Notes under the pieces: generated by a model
Databases searched by the model: none
What the model saw: the letters and a program-made list of their open reading frames with translations, nothing else
What the model was told of the DNA's origin: nothing
Assembly: GCF_905220365.1 (NCBI RefSeq)
Contig: NC_061146.1
Location: 8,559,538-8,623,537 of the forward strand
From: Vanessa cardui
Lineage: Eukaryota > Arthropoda > Insecta > Lepidoptera > Nymphalidae
Direction of reading: 5' to 3'
Length of the DNA: 64,000 nucleotides
Part shown: positions 22,460 through 32,620 of the stretch, in pieces
How positions within the stretch are numbered: position 1 is the stretch's first letter
Layout of the letters: every line of letters starts with the position of its first letter
Made by a program: the position numbers and the translations under genes

Positions 22460-22682
22460 CGACTGTTGACATCCAAGCAGGATATATTAATTTAAATAAT
22501 TGTATTTAATTAACATGACTTTGTATTTTTTAAATGTTAAAAAATAGTAACTACTGAGTTTCTTGCCGGTTCTTCTCGGTAGAATCTACTTTCCGAACCG
22601 GTGGTAGTTTCACTTAATTGTAAAATGACGATTCAAAAGTGCTTGTAAAAATCTACTTGAATAAAGTTTATTTTGATTTTGA
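22460..22682 (+). mobile_element. LINE-D 3' tail
   Basis: CATCCAAGCAGGATATATTA, CTTGCCGGTTCTTCTCGGTA, TTTCCGAACCGGTGGTAG and AATAAAGTTTATTTTGATTT in order. Non-coding 3' region only. Confidence 0.85.
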
Positions 22683-23635
22683 TTTTTGACCCCCTAAGGG
22701 TAGGTTGTCAGATATTCGGCAAAGAGCAGTAGCAAGTCCATTCTTGGAATTTAAATTTGCTTCACAATATATTTCATAAAATTCGATTCATTGGTTTTCA
22801 ACCGACTTCCAAAAGGAGGAGGTTATCAATTCGTCTGTATTTTTTTTTTTTTTTATGTTTGTTATCTCATAACTTTTCACTGGGTGGACCGATTTTGATA
22901 ATTTTTTTTTGTTTGAAAGGTAGTGCTTCCCGTGGGGTCCCATTTTTTTTTTTATTTTTTTCCGATGATGGTATCCATATGAAAACGACATAAGTCTTAA
23001 ATTTGCATTATGTATATGCGCGACAAATAGGTGAATAAATGAAAATCACGTTAACCAATTTTGATAATTCTATTTTTATTATAAAATATATACTTCCAGG
23101 GTAATTTGGTTAAAGTTTGGTAAGGTTCTGAGCACAGGATCCATGACAAAGTAACGGAACGGAAAGGAACCAATAAAACCAATAAAACCAATAAAGCCAA
23201 TAAAACCCTACAGTATATATATTAAAAAACAATACGAGAATACTTTAACAAATATGTTTTTTACAAATTACCTTTTACACAATAATATACTGGATCAATC
23301 AAGGTGCTCGTATCGCTTCTTTCTTTTGATTGTTGGGGCAAGGGCACCGTGGCTGACACCGGCTCCAAATATAACAATAATTATAACTACATGATATAAT
23401 CGTTAATCGACTTTTAAGTAGTCTAATATTTTTCATTTCATTTATCATAGGAAGACTCTAAAAAATATGTTGAATACGCAATTATTTTTATTACTTTTTC
23501 GTGCATTTGTTTTAAAATAGTGTTTTGTGTGAAGTCGGTTTTTCTTTTTGTTAAAATTTTTATTTATTTCGTGAATGAACTATAAACAGACAGAGTTACT
23601 TTCACATTTATAATATTAGTTTATGTAGATATAAA
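22683..23635 (+). mobile_element. REP-H copy split by a long ELT-E
   Basis: REP-H starts near AAGGGTAGGTTGTCAGATAT and reaches AAAATTCGATTCATTGGTTT; ELT-E intervenes; REP-H resumes with GTGAATGAACTATAAACAGA, CAGAGTTACTTTCACATTTA and ATAATATTAG. It is the second REP-H in the window disrupted by an ELT-E element. Confidence 0.7.
22797..23577 (+). mobile_element. ELT-E, longest two-ended copy
   Basis: About 780 bp from TCAACCGACTTCCAAAAGGA to GTGTGAAGTCGGTTTTTCTT, so the termini are inverted copies of AACCGACTTC. A short tandem of AATAAAACC units (about 23170-23208) marks an internal junction. The inner part has ATACTGGATCAATCAAGGTG and GGGGCAAGGGCACCGTGGCT. No transposase is encoded. Short inverted ends suggest a non-autonomous DNA element, but no target duplication could be fixed. 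Confidence 0.7.
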
Positions 23636-23689
23636 TATATTTTAAAATGACACTTATGGTGGTTGGGATTGTCAGAAATAGCCTGAGAG

Positions 23690-23850
23690 GCTGATCACCG
23701 TCATCATCATCATCCTCCTACCCTTATCCCAATTTTATGTGGGATCGGCGCAGTATGTCTTCTTCCATACTTCCCCATCTGACTCCACAAGTAAGCTAGG
23801 TAGCTAAGTAGCTGTGCCCATGACCTTGTAAGCGTTTGAAAATACAAAAA
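23690..23850 (+). mobile_element. RTE-like LINE 3' tail fragment
   Basis: CATCATCATCCTCCTACCCT, TATCCCAATTTTATGTGGGA and TCGGCGCAGTATGTCTTCTT recur at 63.0 kb. This is a familiar lepidopteran LINE 3' region; clade by resemblance only. Confidence 0.55.
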
Positions 23851-23879
23851 AAAAATATTTTAGTCTAAGTTACTCCTTA

Positions 23880-24030
23880 TTATATCAGTTCTCTGCCAGT
23901 GAAATTCCCGTCAAAATCGGTCCAACCGTTCCAGAGATTACCCGGAACAGATAGACAGACAAAAATTGTAAAAAAAAATATTTTGATATATGGACCGTGT
24001 ATACATACATATGCATTAAATAAAAAGCTG
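23880..24030 (-). mobile_element. REP-G copy
   Basis: GTGAAATTCCCGTCAAAATC, ACCCGGAACAGATAGACAGA, TATGGACCGTGTATACATAC and AAGCTGTTTTAATATT match the 36.4 kb copy in reverse. Confidence 0.7.
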
Positions 24031-24235
24031 TTTTAATATTAAGAACGCGCCTTCGTGGTTGAGCAGAAATCTGATAACGAATATTACACCTGAAGCAACA
24101 ACGCATTAAAATTAATTTTGTACGAAAAGTGTAAGCAGCAGTTCTTGTTTAAACAGAAACCCTAGTTAATGATTACTATATTTTCTTTAATATGTATATT
24201 TTATTGGGTACATATATCTTTATCATTATCATTAC

Positions 24236-24560
24236 AAAGTATAAAACAAAGTCGCTTAACACGATACAAGATTTTATAGATGATAAAAAAGCGTGTAGTT
24301 AATAATAATACTACATAATAGTTAATAATAATACCTGTTAACTTTCAAGCAGGATATATTAATTTAAATAATTGTATTTAACTAACTTGACTATATTTTT
24401 TTAAATGTTAAAAAAGAGTAACTACTGAGTTTTTTGCCTGTTCTTCTCGGTAGAATCTACTTTCCGAACCGGTAGCTTCACTTAATTGTAAAATGACAAT
24501 TCAGAAGTACTTATAAAAGCCTACTTGAATAAAGTTTATTTTGATTTGATTTGATTTGAC
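24236..24560 (+). mobile_element. LINE-D 3' end, degraded coding tail
   Basis: Opens with a REP-F end scrap (ACAAAGTATAAAACAAAGTC), then GATACAAGATTTTATAGATG and ATAAAAAAGCGTG, the nucleotide relic of the LINE-D protein tail, followed by the 3' region and a TTGATTTGATTTGATTTGAC repeat end. Confidence 0.75.
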
Positions 24561-25334
24561 TGTCTGTCCATCTTAATAAAATTACACACCGCCTTTTGTG
24601 GCGACTTTTTAAAGATATAGATAGATTCAAAAGGATAGTTTAGAGCATCTTCCGAAATGTATTCTGTAAAAAGTGACCAGTAATACCCAAGCAATCTTTT
24701 TATGATATCGCCCTGTATACACACGCCTTTACCCACAGTCTCTCACCCTGGTATCGTTTGATTACTTCCAATAAATCATATTAACTGTTGTTATTATTAG
24801 ATCTGCTCCAAAATATGATTTACTCATTACCGACGATCGTTCTCGAAATTCTTGGTAAAGTTTTTTCTTTTTTAGTTCCTTCAAATGTATTTTTCGTTAA
24901 AACATAATATTAACTTTTTTATTTTATTGGAACTAAAAACACACATGCATATAAATGAAAAGTTTATTAAAATAAATCAATCAAAAATGATTATCACATT
25001 TATTTTTATAATCTTAATAATTTTGACTAATAAATGTTAACTACTGATGGATTAAGCTGACCAGCTAAAGAGTTAGTTACCTTACCTTTTACATTCCGAT
25101 TCTAATGTCGAGTGTAAAAAGTACTAATTCTTAAGACTAGTGTTGCATTGCACTATAAAGGCTGTAAAGATCTCCTAACATAATTTTGCTAATTTCTCAT
25201 CCAGCCTACCCTATTTTGACTAAAACAGTAACTGTTTTTATGTTTATTTTGAGCAATTAAAACGACAAACGAAAAAGTAAAATATGAGTTAACAACTTAT
25301 TTTTCTAATCATTTACATTATATTATATAATGAC
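24561..25334. other. Intergenic, nothing recognised
   Basis: No supported feature. Confidence 0.4.
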
Positions 25335-25480
25335 CATAATTATTTATTTTATTTATTTATTCTTTATTGCACCCAATCTTACAACTAAAAAATAACATTT
25401 TAGTTACACAAAAGTTGCATGAGGTGCAACAGGCGGCCTTATCGCTAAGCAGCGATCTCTTCCAGGCAACCTTTGGGTAA
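25335..25480 (-). mobile_element. LINE 3' end (different family), reverse orientation
   Basis: Starts with TTTATTTTATTTATTTATTC, then CATGAGGTGCAACAGGCGGC, CTTATCGCTAAGCAGCGATC and TCTTCCAGGCAACCTTTGGG, a block common near 3' ends of lepidopteran LINEs. Single copy in this window; assignment from memory of the family. Confidence 0.5.
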
Positions 25481-26682
25481 AGGATCATAATATTGATATT
25501 AATGGGAAGGGTACAATAACTTTTTACTTACATATAGTATAAATACTTATATATAAATAAAAAATGTAAATTGTCAGTGGCAACATTTTATAAAAAAAAA
25601 TTTCGGTAGTTTACATTCTCGATATTATAACGGTATTTTCAAATGGTGACATACAGATTATAACAATTAGTGAATATTAAACAATAAGTATGAAATTCTA
25701 ATTGAGTATTACATACGTAATAAGAACTAAACATTCTACAATAAGTCTCGCCATAACCGGTTTATTGAATTCCATTGAACTATTTCTGGAATATTGGGAT
25801 TCCAGGTTGTCCAGACGATTGCTATAACACTAGTTTATTGCGGGTTTCGAATTATTGTATATATGACGGTATATCTGTTTATATTCGACACTTAACCACT
25901 CATTGTCAAAGTTAAGACATTTTTTTCACAGTAAGATTTTTTATTTATTTATTTACAAAAAATAACGTATATCTAACATTACAGTAATCCAGTGCTTTAG
26001 TTAAGTTGACTAACACATTATTGTAATTTAAATATTCCTCAGTTTACTAATAATTTAACAATATACATCAATTTATAAAATCCAATAATTAATTTAAAAA
26101 TAATATCAAAAATTCAATCAAATAATAAAATGACAAAAATTTGAAATTAAAGATAATATCCAATAAAAAGGGCAAAAAATATTTATATTACATTAAAAAT
26201 ATACATATATAAATAGCCTATAAATGTCCAACTTCCGGGCAAAGGCCTATTTGAAGAAATGTTTGAAAGATTATACCAACACCCTGCTCTAATACTGTTT
26301 GGAACATTTACCTACCAAGGAATGTTTTTAAACTATTTTTTTCCTCACCTAGGCTTAATGCAGTATGTGTCAGCTACACAGCACATCAATTTTTATATAC
26401 TTTATTCCAACTCCAACAGGAAAAAAGCTAAATAAACAAAATTTAATAGCAAATTGGCGCGATACTATAGGTTGAGAGGTTGATTAATCTATGATATTCA
26501 CTATGGATTTGCGAAAAATTGGCGTTTTGAATGTCGACGAAACTGTTATCGGAATTTCAGAAGTAGAATTAAAGTGGAAGTTAATAGTTAAGTGTAATAG
26601 TGTTGTATTATAAATATATATATATTTATAATTATATATTAATCGTAAACTTTTATTAGTGCACAACATAACATTATTCTTT
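25481..26682. other. AT-rich intergenic with a SINE-A scrap
   Basis: Very AT-rich. At about 26215-26300 AGCCTATAAATGTCCAACTT and GGGCAAAGGCCTATTTGAAG are a strongly degraded SINE-A 3' end. An AT-only palindromic tract lies near 26610-26640. No gene. Confidence 0.4.
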
Positions 26683-26968
26683 TTTTATGGAATAGGTTGG
26701 CGGATGAGCATATGGGCCACCTGATGGTAAGTGGTCACTATCACCCATAGACAATGACGCTGTAAGAAATAGTAACTATTCCTTACATCGTCAATGCACC
26801 ACTACGCCTTGGGAACTAAGATGATACATATGTCCCTTGTACCCGTAGTTACACTGGCTCACCTTGAAACCGGAACACAACAATACTGCGTACTGTTGTT
26901 TAGCGGTAGAATATCTGATTAGTAGATGGTACCTACCCAGGCGGGCTTGCACAAAGCCCTACAGGGAT
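26683..26968 (+). mobile_element. REP-C, full copy
   Basis: GGAATAGGTTGGCGGATGAG to GGCTTGCACAAAGCCCTACA with all internal blocks. Confidence 0.9.
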
Positions 26969-27246
26969 ACATAATATAAGTTATTAGCAAATCGCATGAA
27001 TAAAGTAGATCGAAGGTTGTGTATCCTACTTCCACTGGAATAAGGTATACAGTTAACCGAGCGCAAGGTTTGGCGAAGATTTGGACATGGAGAACATTGT
27101 CACAAAAGTTGTATTCAGAATTAAAATATTTTAGGGCTAGAAATTAATTAAGATAATCAAGATTTGGCTCTTCAAGTTCAATAGTAACTATGACGAGTTA
27201 GCCATGAACTTATTAATAGATCTTATGGAACTTTTTTATTTATAAG
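26969..27246. other. Intergenic, nothing recognised
   Basis: No supported feature. Confidence 0.35.
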
Positions 27247-27557
27247 ATAGCTGAGATGTCCCAATGTTTAGAACGCATGCATCTTAACCGATGATTGCAG
27301 GTTCAAAACCAGGCAAGCAGCACTATATATATGTGCTTAATTTGTGTTTATAATTCATCTCGGGCTCGGCGGTGATGGAAAACATCGTGAGGAAACCTGC
27401 ATGTGTCTGATTTCATCGAAATTCTGCCACATGTGCATTACACCAACCCGCATTGGATCAGCGTGGTGGAATATGTTCCAAACCCTCTCCTTAATGGAAG
27501 AGGAGGCCTTAGCCCAGCAGTGGGTAATTAACAGGCTGTTACTTTACTTTACTACTT
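27247..27557 (+). mobile_element. SINE-A, TTACTTTACTTT-tail type
   Basis: Head ATAGCTGAGATGTCCCAATG, box-B-like GGTTCAAAACC, full body with CTCCTTAATGGAAGAGGAGG, and tail GGCTGTTACTTTACTTTACT. It resembles the consensus closely and so is relatively young. Confidence 0.92.
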
Positions 27558-27699
27558 TCACGAGCAAAATAAGAAGTGTATGTAATATTTACAATAGTAA
27601 ATATTTATTGATTGCGAATGAATACAATTATGAAAAATTTGCAACATAAATTAAAATTTTATACGGTTTATGAAATTCAAATTTAACATTTCCCGCCAA

Positions 27700-28130
27700 T
27701 ATGTAAACAAAATGGCGGCGGCTGCATAGATTAAATATCACACCGATTCAATATTACTCGTTGAACGTTTCGCATATATTTTACACGCATATTGGAAAAA
27801 ATTATGGAGTTCAATATTCAGGTAAGAAATCCCTTTCATGAATAAAAATGACTTTTTTATTTAACTGCATCATACTTTAAAATATAAATATTAAAATAAT
27901 CTTGAAATGTTAGTTTTTTTTTAAGAAATCTGCTGCTAAATCTTGTAATAAAAAAAAAACTTTATATTTAAAATCGGAATTCGATTTTTAACTCATCAAG
28001 TGTCATTTGTTTTTTTTTCAGTGACAAGTCGGCGAGGAGTCTCCTTTCCCCAACCAAGACATAAGTGATGATTAACACATTTTTAATTTTGTTTCGTATA
28101 TACTTAGTGTCTCAATAAATATATGATTAC
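27700..28130 (+). ncRNA. Candidate short two-exon transcript
   Basis: Repeat-free island with gene-like marks. A GC-richer start (AACAAAATGGCGGCGGCTGC, about 27706) precedes an ATG at 27804 that reads MEFNIQ up to a consensus donor CAG|GTAAGA (27821). A strong acceptor with a long T run ends at 28021. Downstream is a short unit with AATAAA at 28114-28119. The joined frame meets TGA at once, so the product would be six residues, although the next 16 codons are open (QVGEESPFPNQDISDD). It could be a non-coding RNA, an upstream exon of something spliced differently, or chance. Confidence 0.3.
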
Positions 28131-28716
28131 TGAAAAAATACATGATTTTAATCTAATTGACACACAGATTATTAATATTTCTTAGTACTTAAAATACATC
28201 CTGTAAAACATAAAATTACTTTTTGTCGGTTTTTATTCTCAAACCATTTTTGCTTACCCTGACAACACAGCTAAAAGATCATAAGTCGAATTTTATTTGA
28301 CAAAAATTAAAATAAACCCCTGACCCCACCTGAAAAACATCTTCATAGCCGTGTTATATTCCCTTTTATAAATCTTTTTTTATATATTAATTGAGCTTAG
28401 AAATTATTTCTTTTAATTTTCAGACGGCATAAAAATTCAGGATTCTATATTACTTATTAATATTTCTTACAGTGTCAATCTTTTTTTATTATAAATGGCA
28501 CCTCAGAGCTTAGGGCCGAAAGTCAGAATTTCATTTCGAAGGGTTGAGTTTTGACCAGAGACAATCAGTATCTATCAACTTCATTATAAAATTAAAAAAA
28601 ATATAATGCTGGCAGGTGGACGAGTAAATAAAGACGTATATATAACGTATAATATCGTTGGTTGAGGTCTTGATTAATCCATTACTCTTCTTGCTTTAAA
28701 CTTGTTACTAGGTTAC
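28131..28716. other. Intergenic, nothing recognised
   Basis: No supported feature. Confidence 0.35.
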
Positions 28717-28724
28717 GCACTAGG

Positions 28725-29168
28725 CAGGGTTGCCAATGCCTATTCACCTAATTCCCCAAAAATCTAAGCGAAATTCCCCAAATTTGGGAAAAAATGTCCC
28801 ATTTCCCCACAAATTCCCCCACACAGAAATAAAGGAAAAAAACATGTTATATTTGTTTTTTTTTTCATTTCCTAAAAATAAAATCTAATTTTCGAAGTTA
28901 TTATAATAGTATATATATTATTATTTTTTTCGTTGAATCAGACTAGTCATGGTTACTGTCTATATATAATGTGGTTTGCTACCATGGTAACTAATAATCG
29001 ACTACAATTTAAATTTTCGTACTAATTAAAAAAGTGGTAAACAATCAATTACCCATCGTTTTGGTATAAAACGCATAAGTATAAATTCCCCTCATTTTCC
29101 CCACACCAATCCCCGATCAACTTGGGATTCCCCCCAATTTGGGAAATTCCCCACACATGGCAACGCTG
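28725..29168. mobile_element. hAT-like non-autonomous element
   Basis: A 444-bp element starts CAGGGTTGCCA and ends TGGCAACGCTG (inverted ends, 10 of 11 matching), flanked on both sides by the perfect 8-bp duplication GCACTAGG (28717-28724 and 29169-29176). Eight-bp duplications and CAGGG-type ends are the hallmark of hAT transposons. Subterminal CCCCAAATTTGGG-type strings recur at both ends. No transposase is encoded, so movement would depend on an enzyme supplied from elsewhere. Confidence 0.85.
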
Positions 29169-29176
29169 GCACTAGG

Positions 29177-29675
29177 TGACGTTTTGTCATTATGGCACTC
29201 ATGATGCACCAGCTAGACCTTACTTTAAATACTATTACTGCCAGTTCGTAACGATATACGTTTAGATATCATTGATAAATCTCATCATACATCATGCCCA
29301 TGTGAACTCATATATTTGTTCTTGATTTTTGCTGATAACAGATATATTTTCAAGCATTTGTTTTATACCTTAATGTAAATAATTATATTCTCACTAAAGT
29401 AGCATTTTAAATTTCGACAAAGCTGTTATTACTACTAGTACTAACTTTGAAAGTAAAGTTCCAGTGAATATAAATCATTGGCCTAATACTTTTATGTTTT
29501 ACATTATCTATAAAATAAATGTTATTCAAATTTTCACAGCAGTTAATACACGAGTACATACTATAAAATAAATTTCGAATGTAGTATTAGTAATTGATAC
29601 TATAGCTATAGTTAAATTCAAAAGAATTGACCTACTAGATTATATATAATCTTAAAAAAATTGTTTTGATCGACG
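29177..29675. other. Intergenic, nothing recognised
   Basis: AT-rich; no supported feature. Confidence 0.35.
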
Positions 29676-29689
29676 GTTCTACTTTTTTT

Positions 29690-30216
29690 AAGTTATAAAT
29701 TGGCGGAAGAGTATATGGGCCACCTGATGGTAAGTGGCCACTATCACCCATAGACAATGAAGCTGTAAGAAATATTAACTATTCCTTACATCGTCCATTG
29801 ACGACCTTCATGGTCGAGTGGTGTATACACCGGTTTTCATGGGTACGCCACTCTGAGGTCCTGGGTTCGATTCCCGGCCGAGTCGATGTTGATTACCATT
29901 AGTTTTCTATGATGTCTTGGGTCTGGGTGTTTGTGGTACCGTTGTTACTTCTGATTTCCATAACACAAGTGCTTCAGCTACTTACTTTGGGATCAGAGTA
30001 ATGTATGTGATGTTGTCTCATATTTATAAAAAAAAAAAAAATGTGCCACCAACCTTGGGAACTAAGATGCTCTATCCCTTGTGTCTGTAGTTACACTGGC
30101 TCACCCTTCAAACCGGAACACAACAATATTGAATACTGTTATTTGGCGGTAGAATAACTGATGAGTGGGTGGTACCTACCCAGACGGGCTTGCACAAAGC
30201 CCTACCACCAAGTAGC
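29690..30216 (+). mobile_element. REP-C split by an inserted SINE-B
   Basis: REP-C runs from TAAATTGGCGGAAGAGTATA to CCTTACATCGTC (about 29798) and resumes at about 30040 with TGTGCCACCAACCTTGGGAA, ending AAAGCCCTACCACCAAGTAG. The two halves are collinear with intact copies. Confidence 0.9.
29801..30040 (+). mobile_element. SINE-B, inserted inside REP-C
   Basis: Complete head (CGACCTTCATGGTCGAGTGG, GGGTTCGATTCCCGGCCGAG), body and a tail running into ATTTATAAAAAAAAAAAAAT at the return to REP-C. It gives the relative age: SINE-B later than this REP-C. Confidence 0.92.
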
Positions 30217-30610
30217 ATACCTGCATTTATTTCACAAAGAGAACTTGTAACTAATTTTCTTATCAATCTTTTACGTAGACTCTTGAAACGTACTACAATT
30301 TGTCTATAATTTATTCACAGCTACGGAACCTCGTTTTACGTTCCTGACTTGTACTTTATCCTTTTTTTCATTCACTATCCGTATCAATCGCTCGAGTGCG
30401 TAGTCGAACGTGTTCTGAATTATATAAAATACTATAAACCTTCCCAACAAGCGTGCCTTAATAGGTATGGAAGGCGCGTTATATTTACGAAGATGTAGTA
30501 TATATTTTTGAAGCGAGACCTCTATGGTCGTGTGTTCTATTCCAGAAAAAACATTAAGCTATCTAAAGCAAAATTCTTTTTTCAAAATTTGTAATGTGTT
30601 CTTTTTAGTG
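30217..30610. other. Intergenic, nothing recognised
   Basis: No supported feature. Confidence 0.35.
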
Positions 30611-30613
30611 TTA

Positions 30614-30804
30614 GAACTAGCGCGCACTTTTGTCACGGTGACTGTTTCGTCACTCTTGTCGAGTCCATGAATATGTATGGAGGTGCGCGCACGTTACGAC
30701 GTGACAATTGGGTGACGTTTTTGTCTGCATCTGTACATATTCAAGGAATCGACAAGAGTGACGAAACAGTCACCGTGACAAAAGCTACCAGTACGCGCTA
30801 GTTC
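30614..30804. mobile_element. Harbinger-like MITE
   Basis: 191 bp with long inverted ends (about 50 bp; outer GAACTAGCGCGC and GCGCTAGTTC, inner TGTCACGGTGACTGTTTCGT against ACGAAACAGTCACCGTGACA), flanked by TTA on both sides. It shares the ends and the CGCGCACGTTACGACGTGAC and CCATGAATATGTATGGAG blocks with 13620-14136, so it is a smaller deletion derivative of that element without the MADF part. Confidence 0.85.
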
Positions 30805-30864
30805 TTAACGTTGCTAAAACCCGTAAAAGAAGGTTACAGTGCCTTCCATATGACAAATCCGGAT

Positions 30865-31085
30865 CCACTGTTACCTGGTCTTAATGTGTATCAACGACTA
30901 CTAGTAGACCGCAGCTTCCCTCGATTTTCAGGGTATTGGTTGTCATGTGTCAGGCAAGAAAGTAGCCAATGTCCTTTCCTGGAGTTCAAGTTTGCTTTAT
31001 ACCGAATTTCATCAAATTACGTTCAGCGGTTTGGTCGTCAAAGAGCGACAGAGTTACTTTCACGTTTTCAATATTGATATATATA
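30865..31085 (+). mobile_element. REP-H (Lep1/Helitron-like) copy
   Basis: TTCCCTCGATTTTCAGGGTA, TGTCATGTGTCAGGCAAGAA, GTAGCCAATGTCCTTTCCTG, CAGCGGTTTGGTCGTCAAAG and GAGTTACTTTCACGTTTTCA in order. The open frame across 30811-31077 is a product of the repeat. Confidence 0.7.
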
Positions 31086-31211
31086 TTTTTTTATCATCGA
31101 AACGCTGTCAGTTGAAATAAAAGACAAAATGACGGTAAACGAAACAAAATAGCTTAATATAATTCTATATTTTTTTTTAAATTAACATGGTTATTTTTAT
31201 TACTAAAGGTA

Positions 31212-31460
31212 TAAATTTCGGGGTATTTACCATGTTTTTTATTTTTGTTCGGTGGAAATATCGAGCGATATTTCGTCATCATCTCGTACGTTTGCTCCGT
31301 AAACACAGGTGAGAAAGGAGGTAGTCCGATATGGGCACTTCTAACATTATCATCATCTACCCGCAAACTTTAGTCTCGTGAACAAGACATTCGTAGACAA
31401 TGTCGAAATATCGAGCTCCACCGAACAAAAATAAAAAACATGGTAAATATCCCGAAATTA
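31212..31460. repeat. Foldback pair of about 60 bp
   Basis: The left arm 31212-31276 contains TTTACCATGTTTTTTATTTT and TGTTCGGTGG. The right arm 31403-31460 contains CCACCGAACAAAAATAAAAA and ACATGGTAAATA. Arms are near-perfect inverse complements separated by about 125 bp. This could be a MITE or foldback element; no target duplication is clear and no other copy is in the window. Confidence 0.65.
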
Positions 31461-31582
31461 ATGTCAATGATTTTTTTATTAGAATATAATAACATTAAAA
31501 ATATATAACATAGTAACTGGTTATACGGATGCTGTCCTCTTGGTCTTTTTTATCAAATAAATCAAAGTTACTCGAAGGTGTA

Positions 31583-31890
31583 AGCCGGGATGGCCCAGTG
31601 GTTAGAACGTGTGCATCTTAACCGATGGTTGCGGGTTCAAATGCAAATAAGTATCACTGAATATTCATGTGATAAATTTGTGATTATTTCATCTTGTGTT
31701 CGGCGGTGAAGGGAAACATCGTGAGGAAACCTGCATTTGTCTAATTTCATAGAAATTCTGCCACATGTGTATTCCACCCAACCGCATTGGAACAGCTTGG
31801 TGGAATATGTTTCAAACCTTCTCCTCAAAGGGAGAGGAGGATAACCCAGCAGTGAGAAATTTAAAGGCTGTTGTTGTTGTTGTTGTTGTT
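31583..31890 (+). mobile_element. SINE-A, (GTT)n-tail type
   Basis: Head GGGATGGCCCAGTGGTTAGA, GGGTTCAAATGC in place of box B, body with CTCCTCAAAGGGAGAGGAGG, tail GCTGTTGTTGTTGTTGTTGT. Confidence 0.9.
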
Positions 31891-32171
31891 CTTACTTGAA
31901 GGTGACAGTTACATATGTATGAGTAAAATACATATAATCTGTGTATATGTTTATATATTTATATATACTTAAGGAATGGCCCTTAATAATTCGACCAAGT
32001 CCTTTCTATAATGATTAAGGTCAAATTTCGACCTCACAGCGAACCCTGGTAGTTAATAAAATAGAAAATAGTCAAGGAAAATTTTGCGTAGAGTAAATTA
32101 TTTGGGGTTAAACCCCAATTTATTTTATATGTAACGAGGGAGAAATCTTTCACTTACCACTATGAATAGAG
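31891..32171. other. Intergenic, nothing recognised
   Basis: No supported feature. Confidence 0.35.
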
Positions 32172-32620
32172 GGATTAGCCGAGACAGCTTAGTGATAAAA
32201 CATTAGAATCTTTATTGAAGACTGTGGGTTTAAAAACCAAGCTACGCTAAATTTTCGGGTGCTTAATTAATGTCTATAATTCGTGTATTCGTTCTTAGTG
32301 GTGAAGGAAAACATCGAGAGGAAACCTGCATGTAAATAAAAAATAAAAATAAAACATTAGGCAACATCACAAACATTACTCTGATCCCTATGTAAGTAGC
32401 TAGAGCACTTGTGTTATGGCAAATCAGAAGTAACGACGGCACCACAAACACCCAGACTCAAGACAACATAGAAAAGTAATCAACTTCTTCTACATCGACA
32501 CCGGGAATCGATCCAGGATCTCGAAGTGGCGTACCCATGAAAACCGGTGTACACACTACTCGACCACGGAATTCGTCTTGTATGTTGTATCAAATCCTGC
32601 CACATGTATCCACTAAAGCA
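32172..32620 (+). mobile_element. Old SINE-A interrupted by SINE-B
   Basis: A degraded SINE-A head (AGCCGAGACAGCTTAGTGAT) and body (GTGAAGGAAAACATCGAGAG, GAAACCTGCATGT) run to about 32333. SINE-A body resumes at about 32588 with AATCCTGCCACATGTATCCA after the SINE-B. Confidence 0.7.
32336..32582 (-). mobile_element. SINE-B, inserted inside SINE-A
   Basis: Minus orientation, tail complement AAATAAAAAATAAAAATAAA, body GCAAATCAGAAGTAACGACG, box B complement GGGAATCGATCCAGGATCTC, head GAAAACCGGTGTACACACTA and CTCGACCACGG. Confidence 0.88.

Noticed and set aside
30811..31077. 88-codon open frame
   Set aside because: Translation of a REP-H (Lep1-like) repeat.
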